Origin: Prolixibacteraceae bacterium UBA6029
Lineage (GTDB): Bacteria; Bacteroidota; Bacteroidia; Bacteroidales; Prolixibacteraceae
NCBI GenBank assembly: GCA_002429385.1
Contig: DIZL01000033.1
Span: forward strand, 1-50,920
Length of the DNA: 50,920 bases
Reading direction: 5' to 3'
The notes beneath the pieces were generated by a model. It worked only from the letters and a program-made list of their open reading frames with translations. It did not search any database and had not been told where the DNA came from. Positions 1 to 7,311 of this stretch are shown here, piece after piece; within the stretch, counting starts at the first letter, position 1, and the number at the start of each line of letters is the position of its first letter. Made by a program: the position numbers and the translations under genes.

Positions 1-793
1 AAATTGATGGATCAGATTCCATCCTGCCATTGTATTGATTCTAAAAACCATTGTCTGTTCAAGGTTATAGTGTTGATTGGTTCTCCCATATATCGGCCAT
101 TTAACAGGGTTTAAAATTATTTGAAACTTATTCATTAGTTATTAGAAACCTATTCGATAATTATTAGAATAAAATTGAACCATCATCGAATAACCTTCGA
201 ATAACCTTCGAATAATCTTCGAATAACGTAAAGGGAAATAGGCTCCATTAAAGCGACACAACAGGGGCAGAAGTGCATTACATTTTTGATATGAAGTATT
301 TTGGCATACCACACGACACGATGTCGGTGCATGGATATTGAAGTTTCAATTCAAATTTCCTTACACTTATTTTAATTTTAATGCGGTCATTTTATTGAAG
401 CACTGAATATTATGAGTTTTTCAGCAGACCCCAATTATTACTATATATACTGTTTGATTATATAGCATTTGTGTATTTTGGCGTTTTGGTCTGCCGACAG
501 ACGGAATGGTGGCATTTTTTATTTTATACTTCCCGGAGATTAAAAACCATATGTGTGCAGAACGGCAGAACGGCAGAAACGGTAATCTGGTTTTGACGGA
601 CTGTTACATTCTTCAATATCTTTAACCCTTGCACCAATACGTATACCTATATTTATTTGTCAGGGGCCGTCAGAGGTGCGGTATTTCTTATTCTTTTTAA
701 ACCTTTTCTCTAGTTCCTGAAATACTAAAAACAAAAAACCCCTGAATATCAGAGGTTTTAAGTTTTAATAAATTCCACCAAATGAAGGATTTG
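1..793. other. gene-free leading stretch
   Basis: No convincing coding region is seen on either strand. The stretch is AT-rich and holds an 11-bp repeat array (139-228) and short repeated words such as aacggcag at about 560-580. It ends at the tRNA-Cys gene. Confidence 0.6.
139..228. repeat. 11-bp iterated repeat array with mirrored left arm
   Basis: Four consecutive 11-bp units of the form ttcgaataacc lie at 185-228 (units start at 185, 196, 207, 218; the first begins at, the third and fourth vary at the end). To the left, the near-reverse-complement word ttattagaa occurs at 139-147 and 161-169, exactly 22 bp apart, that is two 11-bp steps. The layout (reverse units, centre, forward units) resembles the array at 36189-36305. 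Function unknown; the 11-bp step is about one DNA helical turn. Confidence 0.6.
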
Positions 794-864
794 AGGTCAG
801 TGGCGGATTCGAACCGCCGTACACGGTTTTGCAGACCGCTGCCTAACCACTCGGCCAACCGACC
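794..864 (-). tRNA. tRNA-Cys (GCA)
   Basis: On the minus strand the sequence folds as a 71-nt cloverleaf. The acceptor stem is ggtcggt paired with actgacc (one G-U), the anticodon loop is CTGCAAA (anticodon GCA), and the T arm is ggcgg-ttcgaat-ccgcc. The discriminator base is U73, the known identity base of tRNA-Cys. The CCA end is not encoded. A textbook Bacteroidota promoter sits just upstream (895-927). Confidence 0.95.
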
Positions 865-894
865 AATAGGCATTGTTTTCCCATTTTGGGTGGG

Positions 895-927
895 CAAAGA
901 TAACAAAAAAATATTCCATCCTGCAAA
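895..927 (-). promoter_or_regulatory. Bacteroidota-type promoter of tRNA-Cys
   Basis: Read on the minus strand, TTTG (927-924) is followed by exactly 21 bases and TATCTTTG (902-895), matching the TTTG-N19-21-TAnnTTTG consensus of the primary sigma factor in this phylum. Expected transcription start is about 25 bases before the tRNA 5' end. Confidence 0.8.
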
Positions 928-964
928 CGAACGAAGTCATTCAAATTGTTTTTCAGGAAAAGTA

Positions 965-979
965 TAAATGTTACATTTA
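965..979. promoter_or_regulatory. 15-bp perfect palindrome upstream of the GH27 operon
   Basis: taaatgt-t-acattta is a perfect 7+1+7 palindrome 44 bp before the GH27 start codon. Its position suits an operator, but no regulator gene is adjacent and AT-rich palindromes of this length also arise by chance. Confidence 0.3.
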
Positions 980-1023
980 CACTATTAATATGTGGAATTT
1001 ATTTGAACTGAAAAACCAAATCA

Positions 1024-2403
1024 ATGAGAATCCAAATCAATAGCTTCATTACCGTGCTGATTCTGTTAATTGCAGGTTCATGCATTGGCAGTAATCCAAA
1101 AACAACAACTGTAAATCAGGATAAATCCTTCTGGCAGCTGGCCAAAACTCCACCCATGGGTTGGAACAGTTGGGATTGTTACGGCCCGACGGTGACTGAA
1201 AAGGAAATCAGGTCCAACACGGACTATATGGCCGAACACTTGAAGCAGCACGGATGGCAATACATCATTGTCGACATCCGCTGGTTTGTTGAAAATGACA
1301 AAGCGGGTGGCTACAACGAAAAAGATCCCATTTATACCATGGATGAATACGGTCGTTTCCTGCCTGCGGTGAAGAAATTTCCTTCGGCTGCCGATGGCAA
1401 GGGATTCAAAACCCTGGCCGACTATGTACATTCCAAGGGACTGAAATTCGGCATTCACCTCATGAGGGGAATCCCTGTCCAGGCGGTAAAGAAGAATTGC
1501 CCGGTAATGGGGACCAAAGTCAAAGCTGCAGACATTTATTCGGACAAGATGCAATGTGGGTGGTTACATGATATGTACACTATTGACACCCAAAAAGAAG
1601 GAGCTCAGGAATATTACAATTCCATTTTTAAATTATATGCTTCCTGGGGAGTCGATTATGTGAAAGTTGACGATCTGTCGAAGCCCTATCATCAGGATGA
1701 AATTGAGTTGATCCGTAAAGCCATTGACCAATGCGGACGTCCGATGGTCTTTTCAACATCGCCAGGGGCAACTCCACTTGACAAAGCTGATCATGTACTA
1801 AATCATGCCAACCTGTGGCGCATTTGCGATGACTTCTGGGACAACTGGGATGCCCTGAAGCCTCAGTTTAAACGTTGTGACAACTGGGCGCCCTTTATTG
1901 GCGAAGGTCACTGGCCCGATGCCGACATGCTTCCACTAGGTAGAATCTCCATCCGGGGCGAACGCGGGAAAGACCGGATGACCGGATTTACGAAAACTGA
2001 ACAATACACTCTAATGAACCTTTGGGCCATTTTCCGCTCTCCATTGATGTTTGGTGGCGATCTGCCAAGTAATGATGAGTTTACGCTCTCTTTGTTGACA
2101 AATGACGAAGTAATGGCAGTGAATCAACACAGCTCGGCCAACAAACAACTGAAAGAAGCGAACGGACAGATTGTATGGATAGCCGATGTGCCCGAAACAA
2201 AAGACAAATACGTGGCATTCTTTAACCTCAACGATGCAGGAAGTTCCGAAATTTCGGTTTCCCTTGCTGAATTGGGAATTTCAGGAAACTTTACAGTGAA
2301 AGACTTGTGGAGCAAGCAAGACAAAGGGAAAACATCAGATAAATTCACCGTTGCAGTCGAACCCCATGCCTCGGTATTAGTGCGGTTCACCAAACTGAAA
2401 TAA
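1024..2403 (+). CDS. GH27-family alpha-galactosidase-like glycoside hydrolase
   Basis: 459-residue exported enzyme expected to release terminal alpha-linked galactose (or N-acetylgalactosamine). The signature TPPMGWNSWDCYG (residues 42-54) opens the (beta/alpha)8 barrel. The strand DYVKVDD (211-217) carries the expected nucleophile Asp216, and WRICDD (265-270) carries Asp270 in the position of the GH27 acid/base. A beta-sandwich-like C-terminal part follows from about residue 365. The N-terminus is a hydrophobic signal with Cys20 after AGS, so lipoprotein attachment is possible though the lipobox is weak. The next gene starts 6 bp downstream, so the two are almost certainly co-transcribed. 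Alpha-N-acetylgalactosaminidase or another GH27 specificity cannot be excluded. Confidence 0.85.
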   Translation: MRIQINSFITVLILLIAGSCIGSNPKTTTVNQDKSFWQLAKTPPMGWNSWDCYGPTVTEKEIRSNTDYMAEHLKQHGWQYIIVDIRWFVENDKAGGYNEKDPIYTMDEYGRFLPAVKKFPSAADGKGFKTLADYVHSKGLKFGIHLMRGIPVQAVKKNCPVMGTKVKAADIYSDKMQCGWLHDMYTIDTQKEGAQEYYNSIFKLYASWGVDYVKVDDLSKPYHQDEIELIRKAIDQCGRPMVFSTSPGATPLDKADHVLNHANLWRICDDFWDNWDALKPQFKRCDNWAPFIGEGHWPDADMLPLGRISIRGERGKDRMTGFTKTEQYTLMNLWAIFRSPLMFGGDLPSNDEFTLSLLTNDEVMAVNQHSSANKQLKEANGQIVWIADVPETKDKYVAFFNLNDAGSSEISVSLAELGISGNFTVKDLWSKQDKGKTSDKFTVAVEPHASVLVRFTKLK

Positions 2404-2409
2404 ACTTCT

Positions 2410-3681
2410 ATGAACAAAAGAGAATTCATACGCAATTTTGGTTTATTGTCTACCTCAGTAGCCCTGGCTCCGACTTTTGGTTTTAAAAGTATACAAAATA
2501 TTCCTGATCCTGAGACCAATCGTGAGGGGATTCAAAAACCTGTTCCCGTTACTCTGCGGGATAAGTTTCTGGGATGTATCGCAGGATCATGGATTGGATC
2601 GGCAATGGGAGCAGTAGTGGAGGGTTGGCCTTATGAAAAAATAAAGGCAACTTATGGCACTCTAAACCAATTGCTACCGTATAAGCATTACGTTGAATAC
2701 GTTGATTGGCAATCGCCTGCCGGGGCTACCGAAGACGGGATTGAGCGCCAAAAGCTTATTTCAACAGCCATTATTGAGAAGAAGGACCGTATCCTTTCAC
2801 AAGATCTTGCGACTGTGTGGGCGCGTGATCTTGATCCGGATAAAATGGTTTATAAACAGGAACCCTTTGACCGGTCATTGCTGTTGCTTATTAAAGCCGG
2901 TTTACCAGGGGTGGAACTGGGAAGACTGTCGCCATTTCTTAACGTCATTTCTGTAGCGCGTTCATCTCAGCCATTGGGATTAATCAATGCGGGCGATCCT
3001 CAGGGAGCTGCAGATGATTCATTTGAGGTCGGTAAACTATATTTGCCGGAAACTGCATTCGCTCTTCGTTGGGCTGCCCTTTATAATGCAGGAATCGCAG
3101 AGGCATGCAAGCCCGGTGCGACCGTTGCCTCTGTTATAGATACTGTTAAGCGGTTTGCAAATTACCGGGCTGAATCTGGTGGCCTGTATACTGGCGTAAA
3201 AGTGGAGAAATTTGCCTATGACACCATAGAAAAAGAAGTCAACCGTGCTTTTGAACTGGCAGAAAGATATAATGATCCTGAGCAATTGAGGGAAAAATTC
3301 AACGAAATCTTTTTTGGTGGAAACTATCTCACCTATGGTGTAGCTTCGGCTAATGAGATCGTATCCAAAGGCCTGGCAATTTTTGCCCTGCATAAAGGAG
3401 ATCCACGCGAAGCCATTATCACTGCAGTGAATTTCGGACGGGATACAGATTGCCTGTCAGCAATAGCCGGGGGTCTTTCAGGCGCCCTATCCGGAACATC
3501 GGGAATTCCGAAAGAGTGGATGGATCAGGTCAATAAAGCGACTGCGCAGGACCCCTATACCAACAATAAGCGATCAATGCATGAAACAGCGGATGGCTTG
3601 CTCCAAGCCTACCTGGCGCGAAGGACGAAAATCAGGAAATATCTGGATTCAATGGGGGATGAAGCGTTTTTGGCACCTTAA
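2410..3681 (+). CDS. ADP-ribosylglycohydrolase-fold (DraG/ARH-like) exported protein
   Basis: 423 residues. The family hallmark GCIAGSWIGSAMGAVVEG starts at residue 55, an acidic ATEDG (106-110) sits where the first metal-binding Asp/Glu pair is expected, and GRDTD (343-347) followed by AIAGGLSGAL is the conserved C-terminal metal-binding motif. Known relatives hydrolyse ADP-ribosyl or related N-glycosidic bonds using Mg2+. The N-terminus (MNKREFIRNFG then a hydrophobic stretch) resembles a Tat leader but lacks the twin Arg, so the export route is unclear. It starts 6 bp after the GH27 gene and is followed by a nucleoside hydrolase, suggesting shared use in breaking down glycosides or nucleosides outside the cytoplasm. 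The substrate is not predictable. Confidence 0.8.
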   Translation: MNKREFIRNFGLLSTSVALAPTFGFKSIQNIPDPETNREGIQKPVPVTLRDKFLGCIAGSWIGSAMGAVVEGWPYEKIKATYGTLNQLLPYKHYVEYVDWQSPAGATEDGIERQKLISTAIIEKKDRILSQDLATVWARDLDPDKMVYKQEPFDRSLLLLIKAGLPGVELGRLSPFLNVISVARSSQPLGLINAGDPQGAADDSFEVGKLYLPETAFALRWAALYNAGIAEACKPGATVASVIDTVKRFANYRAESGGLYTGVKVEKFAYDTIEKEVNRAFELAERYNDPEQLREKFNEIFFGGNYLTYGVASANEIVSKGLAIFALHKGDPREAIITAVNFGRDTDCLSAIAGGLSGALSGTSGIPKEWMDQVNKATAQDPYTNNKRSMHETADGLLQAYLARRTKIRKYLDSMGDEAFLAP

Positions 3682-3784
3682 GGGGAAATGACTGTGCAAA
3701 ATAGATTTAAAGAAAAGCAGATTATTAAATAATTTTAAAGAAACTTTTGTGCAATTTAAAGCAAACAAATTATAAAACAGCTTT

Positions 3785-4858
3785 ATGAACAATCGAAAAT
3801 TAATCCTGATTTTATCACTTTTTATTGTATCAGCAATATCGTATCAGACAATTGGCCTGACAATCAATTCTCAAATTGGCGCAATAAAGAAAAGCAACAT
3901 CCAAAAAGGCAATTATGGTATAATCAATGATGAAACGAATATAGGACATCCACGAACAATTGAATTAAACAAAAAGGAAGTAGGCCTTTCGGAAAAAATT
4001 ATCTTAGATACCGACATCGGCAGTGATATCGATGATGCTATATGTCTGGCATACCTTCTGGCAAAACCTGAATGTGAGCTTTTAGGTATAACCACTGTAA
4101 GCGGCGAAGCTGATAAACGAGCCATGGTGGCAAGCATGATCTGCGAAGCTGCCGGGAAACATATTCCTATTTTCCCCGGAGCTGAAGAACCTTTAACAAT
4201 TCCCCAAAAGCAACCAATAGCCAGGCAGGCAAAGGTGTTAGCCAACTGGAAGCATGAAGAAAAATTTCCACAAGGTGAAGCAATTGAATTTATGCGACAA
4301 ACAATTCGTAAGAACCCCGGGGAAATAACATTGATTGCCATTGGGCCCTTAACCAATATCGCACTGTTATTTAAGATTGATCCGGAAATACCTCATTTAC
4401 TAAAAAGCCTGGTAATGATGGGTGGTGTTTTTATTAATCTTAATCCTTACCCGACGGAATGGAATATAAGGTGTGACCCGCATGCAGCAGCTATTGTTTA
4501 TCGATCAAAGGCTAATATGCATAAGTCCATTGGGTTGGATGTAACTTTAAAGGTGAGGATGGCCGTATCAGAAGTGCAAAAAAGATTTAAATCCAAAGGA
4601 CTTTTACCGGTTCTGGATATTATCAATGCCCTGTATAAACCTACCGACATAATTACATTTCATGATCCTTTGGCTGCAACAACCCTATTTAATGATGGAA
4701 TTTGTTCGTTTAAGAAAGGTAAAGTCGAAGTTGAAATAGATGGTAAACATGGAGAAGGTTTTACGGCCTGGGAGCCAGACGAAATGAATGGATTTCATGA
4801 AGTTGCAGCAGATGTGAATGTGCAGAATTTCTTTACTGAGTATTTCTCCGTTTTTTAG
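3785..4858 (+). CDS. inosine-uridine-preferring-type nucleoside hydrolase
   Basis: 357 residues. The Ca2+-binding signature DTDIGSDIDD lies at 75-84, after a roughly 70-residue N-terminal extension that begins with a hydrophobic signal (residues 6-25), so the enzyme is probably exported or membrane-attached. Later motifs typical of the family are WNIRCDPHAA and FHDPLAAT. Family members split the N-glycosidic bond of nucleosides to base and ribose; some relatives act on other ribosides. It lies 103 bp after the ADP-ribosylglycohydrolase-like gene on the same strand. It ends 17 bp before the convergent folB, with no clear hairpin between them. Confidence 0.85.
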   Translation: MNNRKLILILSLFIVSAISYQTIGLTINSQIGAIKKSNIQKGNYGIINDETNIGHPRTIELNKKEVGLSEKIILDTDIGSDIDDAICLAYLLAKPECELLGITTVSGEADKRAMVASMICEAAGKHIPIFPGAEEPLTIPQKQPIARQAKVLANWKHEEKFPQGEAIEFMRQTIRKNPGEITLIAIGPLTNIALLFKIDPEIPHLLKSLVMMGGVFINLNPYPTEWNIRCDPHAAAIVYRSKANMHKSIGLDVTLKVRMAVSEVQKRFKSKGLLPVLDIINALYKPTDIITFHDPLAATTLFNDGICSFKKGKVEVEIDGKHGEGFTAWEPDEMNGFHEVAADVNVQNFFTEYFSVF

Positions 4859-4875
4859 GTTTGTATGATATATTT

Positions 4876-5226
4876 TTACCCCTCCAAGGTCACACTTACT
4901 TTTCTAATCTGACCTCCCATTGGGGGATTCATCTTAGAAACCTTCACCGACACTTTTTGTGCCTCTGGAAATTCTGCTTTAATCCTGTTGATGATGCGTT
5001 GCGCAACATGCTCGAGTAAATCGGAAGGAATGGCCATTTCTCCCTTCACAATAAGGTAGGCTTTCTGGTAATCCAGGGTATCTTCCAATCGGTCGGATTG
5101 TCCAGCCTTGCTGCAGTCGGCTTCAATCTGAAGGTTAACTAAAAACCGGTTACCTGCAATTTTCTCCACTGCAAAATGCCCATGAAAGGCATAAAACTCC
5201 ATTCCTTCAATTTCGATAAGTGCCAT
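4876..5226 (-). CDS. folB: dihydroneopterin aldolase
   Basis: 116 residues, the usual length for FolB. It converts 7,8-dihydroneopterin to 6-hydroxymethyl-7,8-dihydropterin and glycolaldehyde in folate synthesis. Visible family marks are FYAFHGHF near the N-terminus, the DYQKAY segment, the LLEHVA substrate-binding Glu region and the C-terminal SKMNPPMGG carrying the catalytic-type Lys. It is a single-gene unit on the minus strand, divergent from glnS. Confidence 0.9.
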   Translation of the reverse strand: MALIEIEGMEFYAFHGHFAVEKIAGNRFLVNLQIEADCSKAGQSDRLEDTLDYQKAYLIVKGEMAIPSDLLEHVAQRIINRIKAEFPEAQKVSVKVSKMNPPMGGQIRKVSVTLEG

Positions 5227-5321
5227 AGGATCGGTTTATTCATTCAGCAGGCTAAATTAAGTTTATTGTTTCGGAATACAATTTTCAAACTCCTAAATAT
5301 CTGATAGCTGAAATCATTTTA

Positions 5322-5329
5322 TACTTTTG
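5322..5329 (+). promoter_or_regulatory. -7 element of the glnS promoter
   Basis: TACTTTTG matches TAnnTTTG. A start of transcription just downstream would exclude the longer reading frame beginning at 5327 and supports the ATG at 5372. No clear TTTG -33 element is visible. Confidence 0.5.
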
Positions 5330-5371
5330 TACGTAATTCCAATCCTAAAAGTGATTCATAAATTGAATGCC

Positions 5372-7072
5372 ATGAGCGAAAACGAGATAGAAAATGACAA
5401 TCTAACCAAATCCAATAACTTTATTCACCAGATTGTTGAGGAAGATTTGAAAGCCGGTAAAAACAAAGGAAGGGTACATACCCGGTTTCCCCCCGAACCC
5501 AATGGATACCTGCACATCGGTCATGCCAAGTCTATATGCCTTAATTTTGGAACCGCTCAGAAATACAACGGTTTGACCAACCTGCGTTTCGATGATACCA
5601 ATCCGTCAAAAGAAGAAACCGAATATGTGGATTCTATCAAAGAAGACGTTCAATGGCTGGGATTCACCTGGAACAACAGTGAACTTTATGCCTCCGACTA
5701 CTTTGATCAGCTGTTTGACTTTGCGGTCAAACTGATTCAGGAAGGAAAAGCTTACATCGACGATCAGGATGCTGAAACCATCAGCACCCAGAAAGGAACC
5801 CCTACCCGACCTGGAATGGAAAGTCCTCTCAAGAGCCGTTCAGTGGAAGAAAATCTCGACTTGTTTATGCGCATGAAAGCCGGAGAATTCAATGAAGGCG
5901 ACCGTGTTTTACGTGCCAACATCGATATGTCATCGCCCAACATGCATATGCGCGACCCGATCCTTTACAGGATCATGAAAGCGCCTCACCATCGTACCGG
6001 TGACAAATGGTGCATCTACCCGATGTATGATTTTGCCCATGGTCAGTGTGACTACTGGGAAGGAATCACCCACTCGATCTGCACTCTGGAGTTTGAAGTT
6101 CACCGTCCGCTATATGACTGGTTTATCGACCAGTTGAAAGATTCGGATTATCGTCCGCGACAGATTGAGTTCTCGAGGCTGAACCTTAACTATACCGTCA
6201 TGAGTAAACGCAAGCTGCTCGAACTGGTGAAAGATAATCACGTAACCGGCTGGGATGATCCCCGGATGCCTACCATTTGTGGCCTGCGCCGCAGGGGCTA
6301 TACCCCCGAATCGCTTCGTAACTTTGCTGAACGCATTGGTGTCACAAAAACTGATGGAGTAACCGATGTTGGCGTGCTTGAATACAGCATCCGCGAAGAC
6401 CTAAACAAAAGGGCACAACGTGTGATGGGTGTCTTGAATCCTTTGAAAGTAGTCATCACCAATTGTCCCGAAGGCGTGGTTGAACAGATGGAAGCTATTA
6501 ACAATCCTGAAGATCCGTCTATGGGAACCCGTTTGGTGCCATTTACACGAGAACTCTACATCGAGCGCGAAGACTTTATGGAAGAACCGCCCAAAAAGTT
6601 CTTCCGTTTGTCACCCGGAACCGAAGTGCGTTTGCGCTATGCCTATTTCATCACCTGTACCCAGATAGTGAAGGATGCCAGCGGCGAAATCACCGAAATA
6701 CATTGCACCTACGATCCTGCCTCGCGTGGAGGGAATTCACCGGATGGGCGTAAAGTAAAATCAACCATACATTGGGTATCGGCCTCTGAAAACATTGAAG
6801 CTGAAGTTCGTCTCTACGACCGTTTGTTCTCCGACGAAACACCCGATGGGCACAAAGACATCGACTTCAAGGAATTCATGAATCACGACTCGCTGCAGGT
6901 ATTGCCTAAATGTTACATCGAACCGTATGTGAAAGACGCCAAAGTACTCGATCATTTCCAGTTCGAGCGTTTGGGCTATTTCAATATTGATACTGATTCA
7001 ACGCCAGGCAAGCTTGTCTTTAACCGTACTGTACAATTGAAAGATACCTGGGCTAAAGTGCAGCAGAAATAA
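5372..7072 (+). CDS. glnS: glutaminyl-tRNA synthetase
   Basis: 566 residues from the chosen ATG. Class I synthetase charging tRNA-Gln. The HIGH motif appears in PPEPNGYLHIGHAKS and the KMSKS-type motif as VMSKRKL; the RFDDTNP segment is also typical of the GlnRS/GluRS group, and the two-barrel anticodon-binding region fills the C-terminal third. An in-frame start at 5327 exists, but it lies inside the -7 promoter box, so the ATG at 5372 (MSENEIEND) is preferred. A monocistronic unit is likely: a 130-bp inverted repeat follows directly. Confidence 0.95.
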   Translation: MSENEIENDNLTKSNNFIHQIVEEDLKAGKNKGRVHTRFPPEPNGYLHIGHAKSICLNFGTAQKYNGLTNLRFDDTNPSKEETEYVDSIKEDVQWLGFTWNNSELYASDYFDQLFDFAVKLIQEGKAYIDDQDAETISTQKGTPTRPGMESPLKSRSVEENLDLFMRMKAGEFNEGDRVLRANIDMSSPNMHMRDPILYRIMKAPHHRTGDKWCIYPMYDFAHGQCDYWEGITHSICTLEFEVHRPLYDWFIDQLKDSDYRPRQIEFSRLNLNYTVMSKRKLLELVKDNHVTGWDDPRMPTICGLRRRGYTPESLRNFAERIGVTKTDGVTDVGVLEYSIREDLNKRAQRVMGVLNPLKVVITNCPEGVVEQMEAINNPEDPSMGTRLVPFTRELYIEREDFMEEPPKKFFRLSPGTEVRLRYAYFITCTQIVKDASGEITEIHCTYDPASRGGNSPDGRKVKSTIHWVSASENIEAEVRLYDRLFSDETPDGHKDIDFKEFMNHDSLQVLPKCYIEPYVKDAKVLDHFQFERLGYFNIDTDSTPGKLVFNRTVQLKDTWAKVQQK

Positions 7073-7077
7073 GATCG

Positions 7078-7207
7078 GGAGACGGGAACACGGAGAAGGG
7101 AGTACGGAGAAGGGAAAAGGAAAAATCGCCTGGATGGTGTATTGCAAGCCCAAGGCAGCTATTTCCTTCTCCCTTCTCCCTGCTCTGTGCTCTGTGCTCC
7201 CGTCTCC
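7078..7207. repeat. purine-rich imperfect inverted repeat after glnS
   Basis: The left arm at 7078-7120 (ggagacgggaacacggagaa and onward) is mirrored at 7165-7207 (ending gtgctcccgtctcc). The arms are degenerate strings of the words agaaggg and cacggag separated by about 44 bases. It may double as a transcription end for glnS. It resembles dispersed intergenic repeats I recall from other Bacteroidota genomes. Confidence 0.65.
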
Positions 7208-7252
7208 TTAATTTTGTTTCTGATCAGTAATAAGTTACTCGTTATATTTTGT

Positions 7253-7260
7253 TACTTTTG
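7253..7260 (+). promoter_or_regulatory. -7 element upstream of the UPF0182 gene
   Basis: TACTTTTG matches TAnnTTTG and lies 52 bp before ATG 7312. It overlaps the alternative TTG start at 7249, which it therefore argues against. Confidence 0.45.
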
Positions 7261-7311
7261 AATGATTGTATCAATGACTTTCATATTAACTTGAATACTA
7301 AATACAAAATC

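Noticed and set aside
782..967. Short frame on the plus strand across tRNA-Cys
   Set aside because: It is a by-product of the antisense strand of the tRNA and its promoter.
5327..5371. Longer N-terminus for glnS
   Set aside because: It begins inside the -7 promoter box and adds residues not typical of GlnRS.
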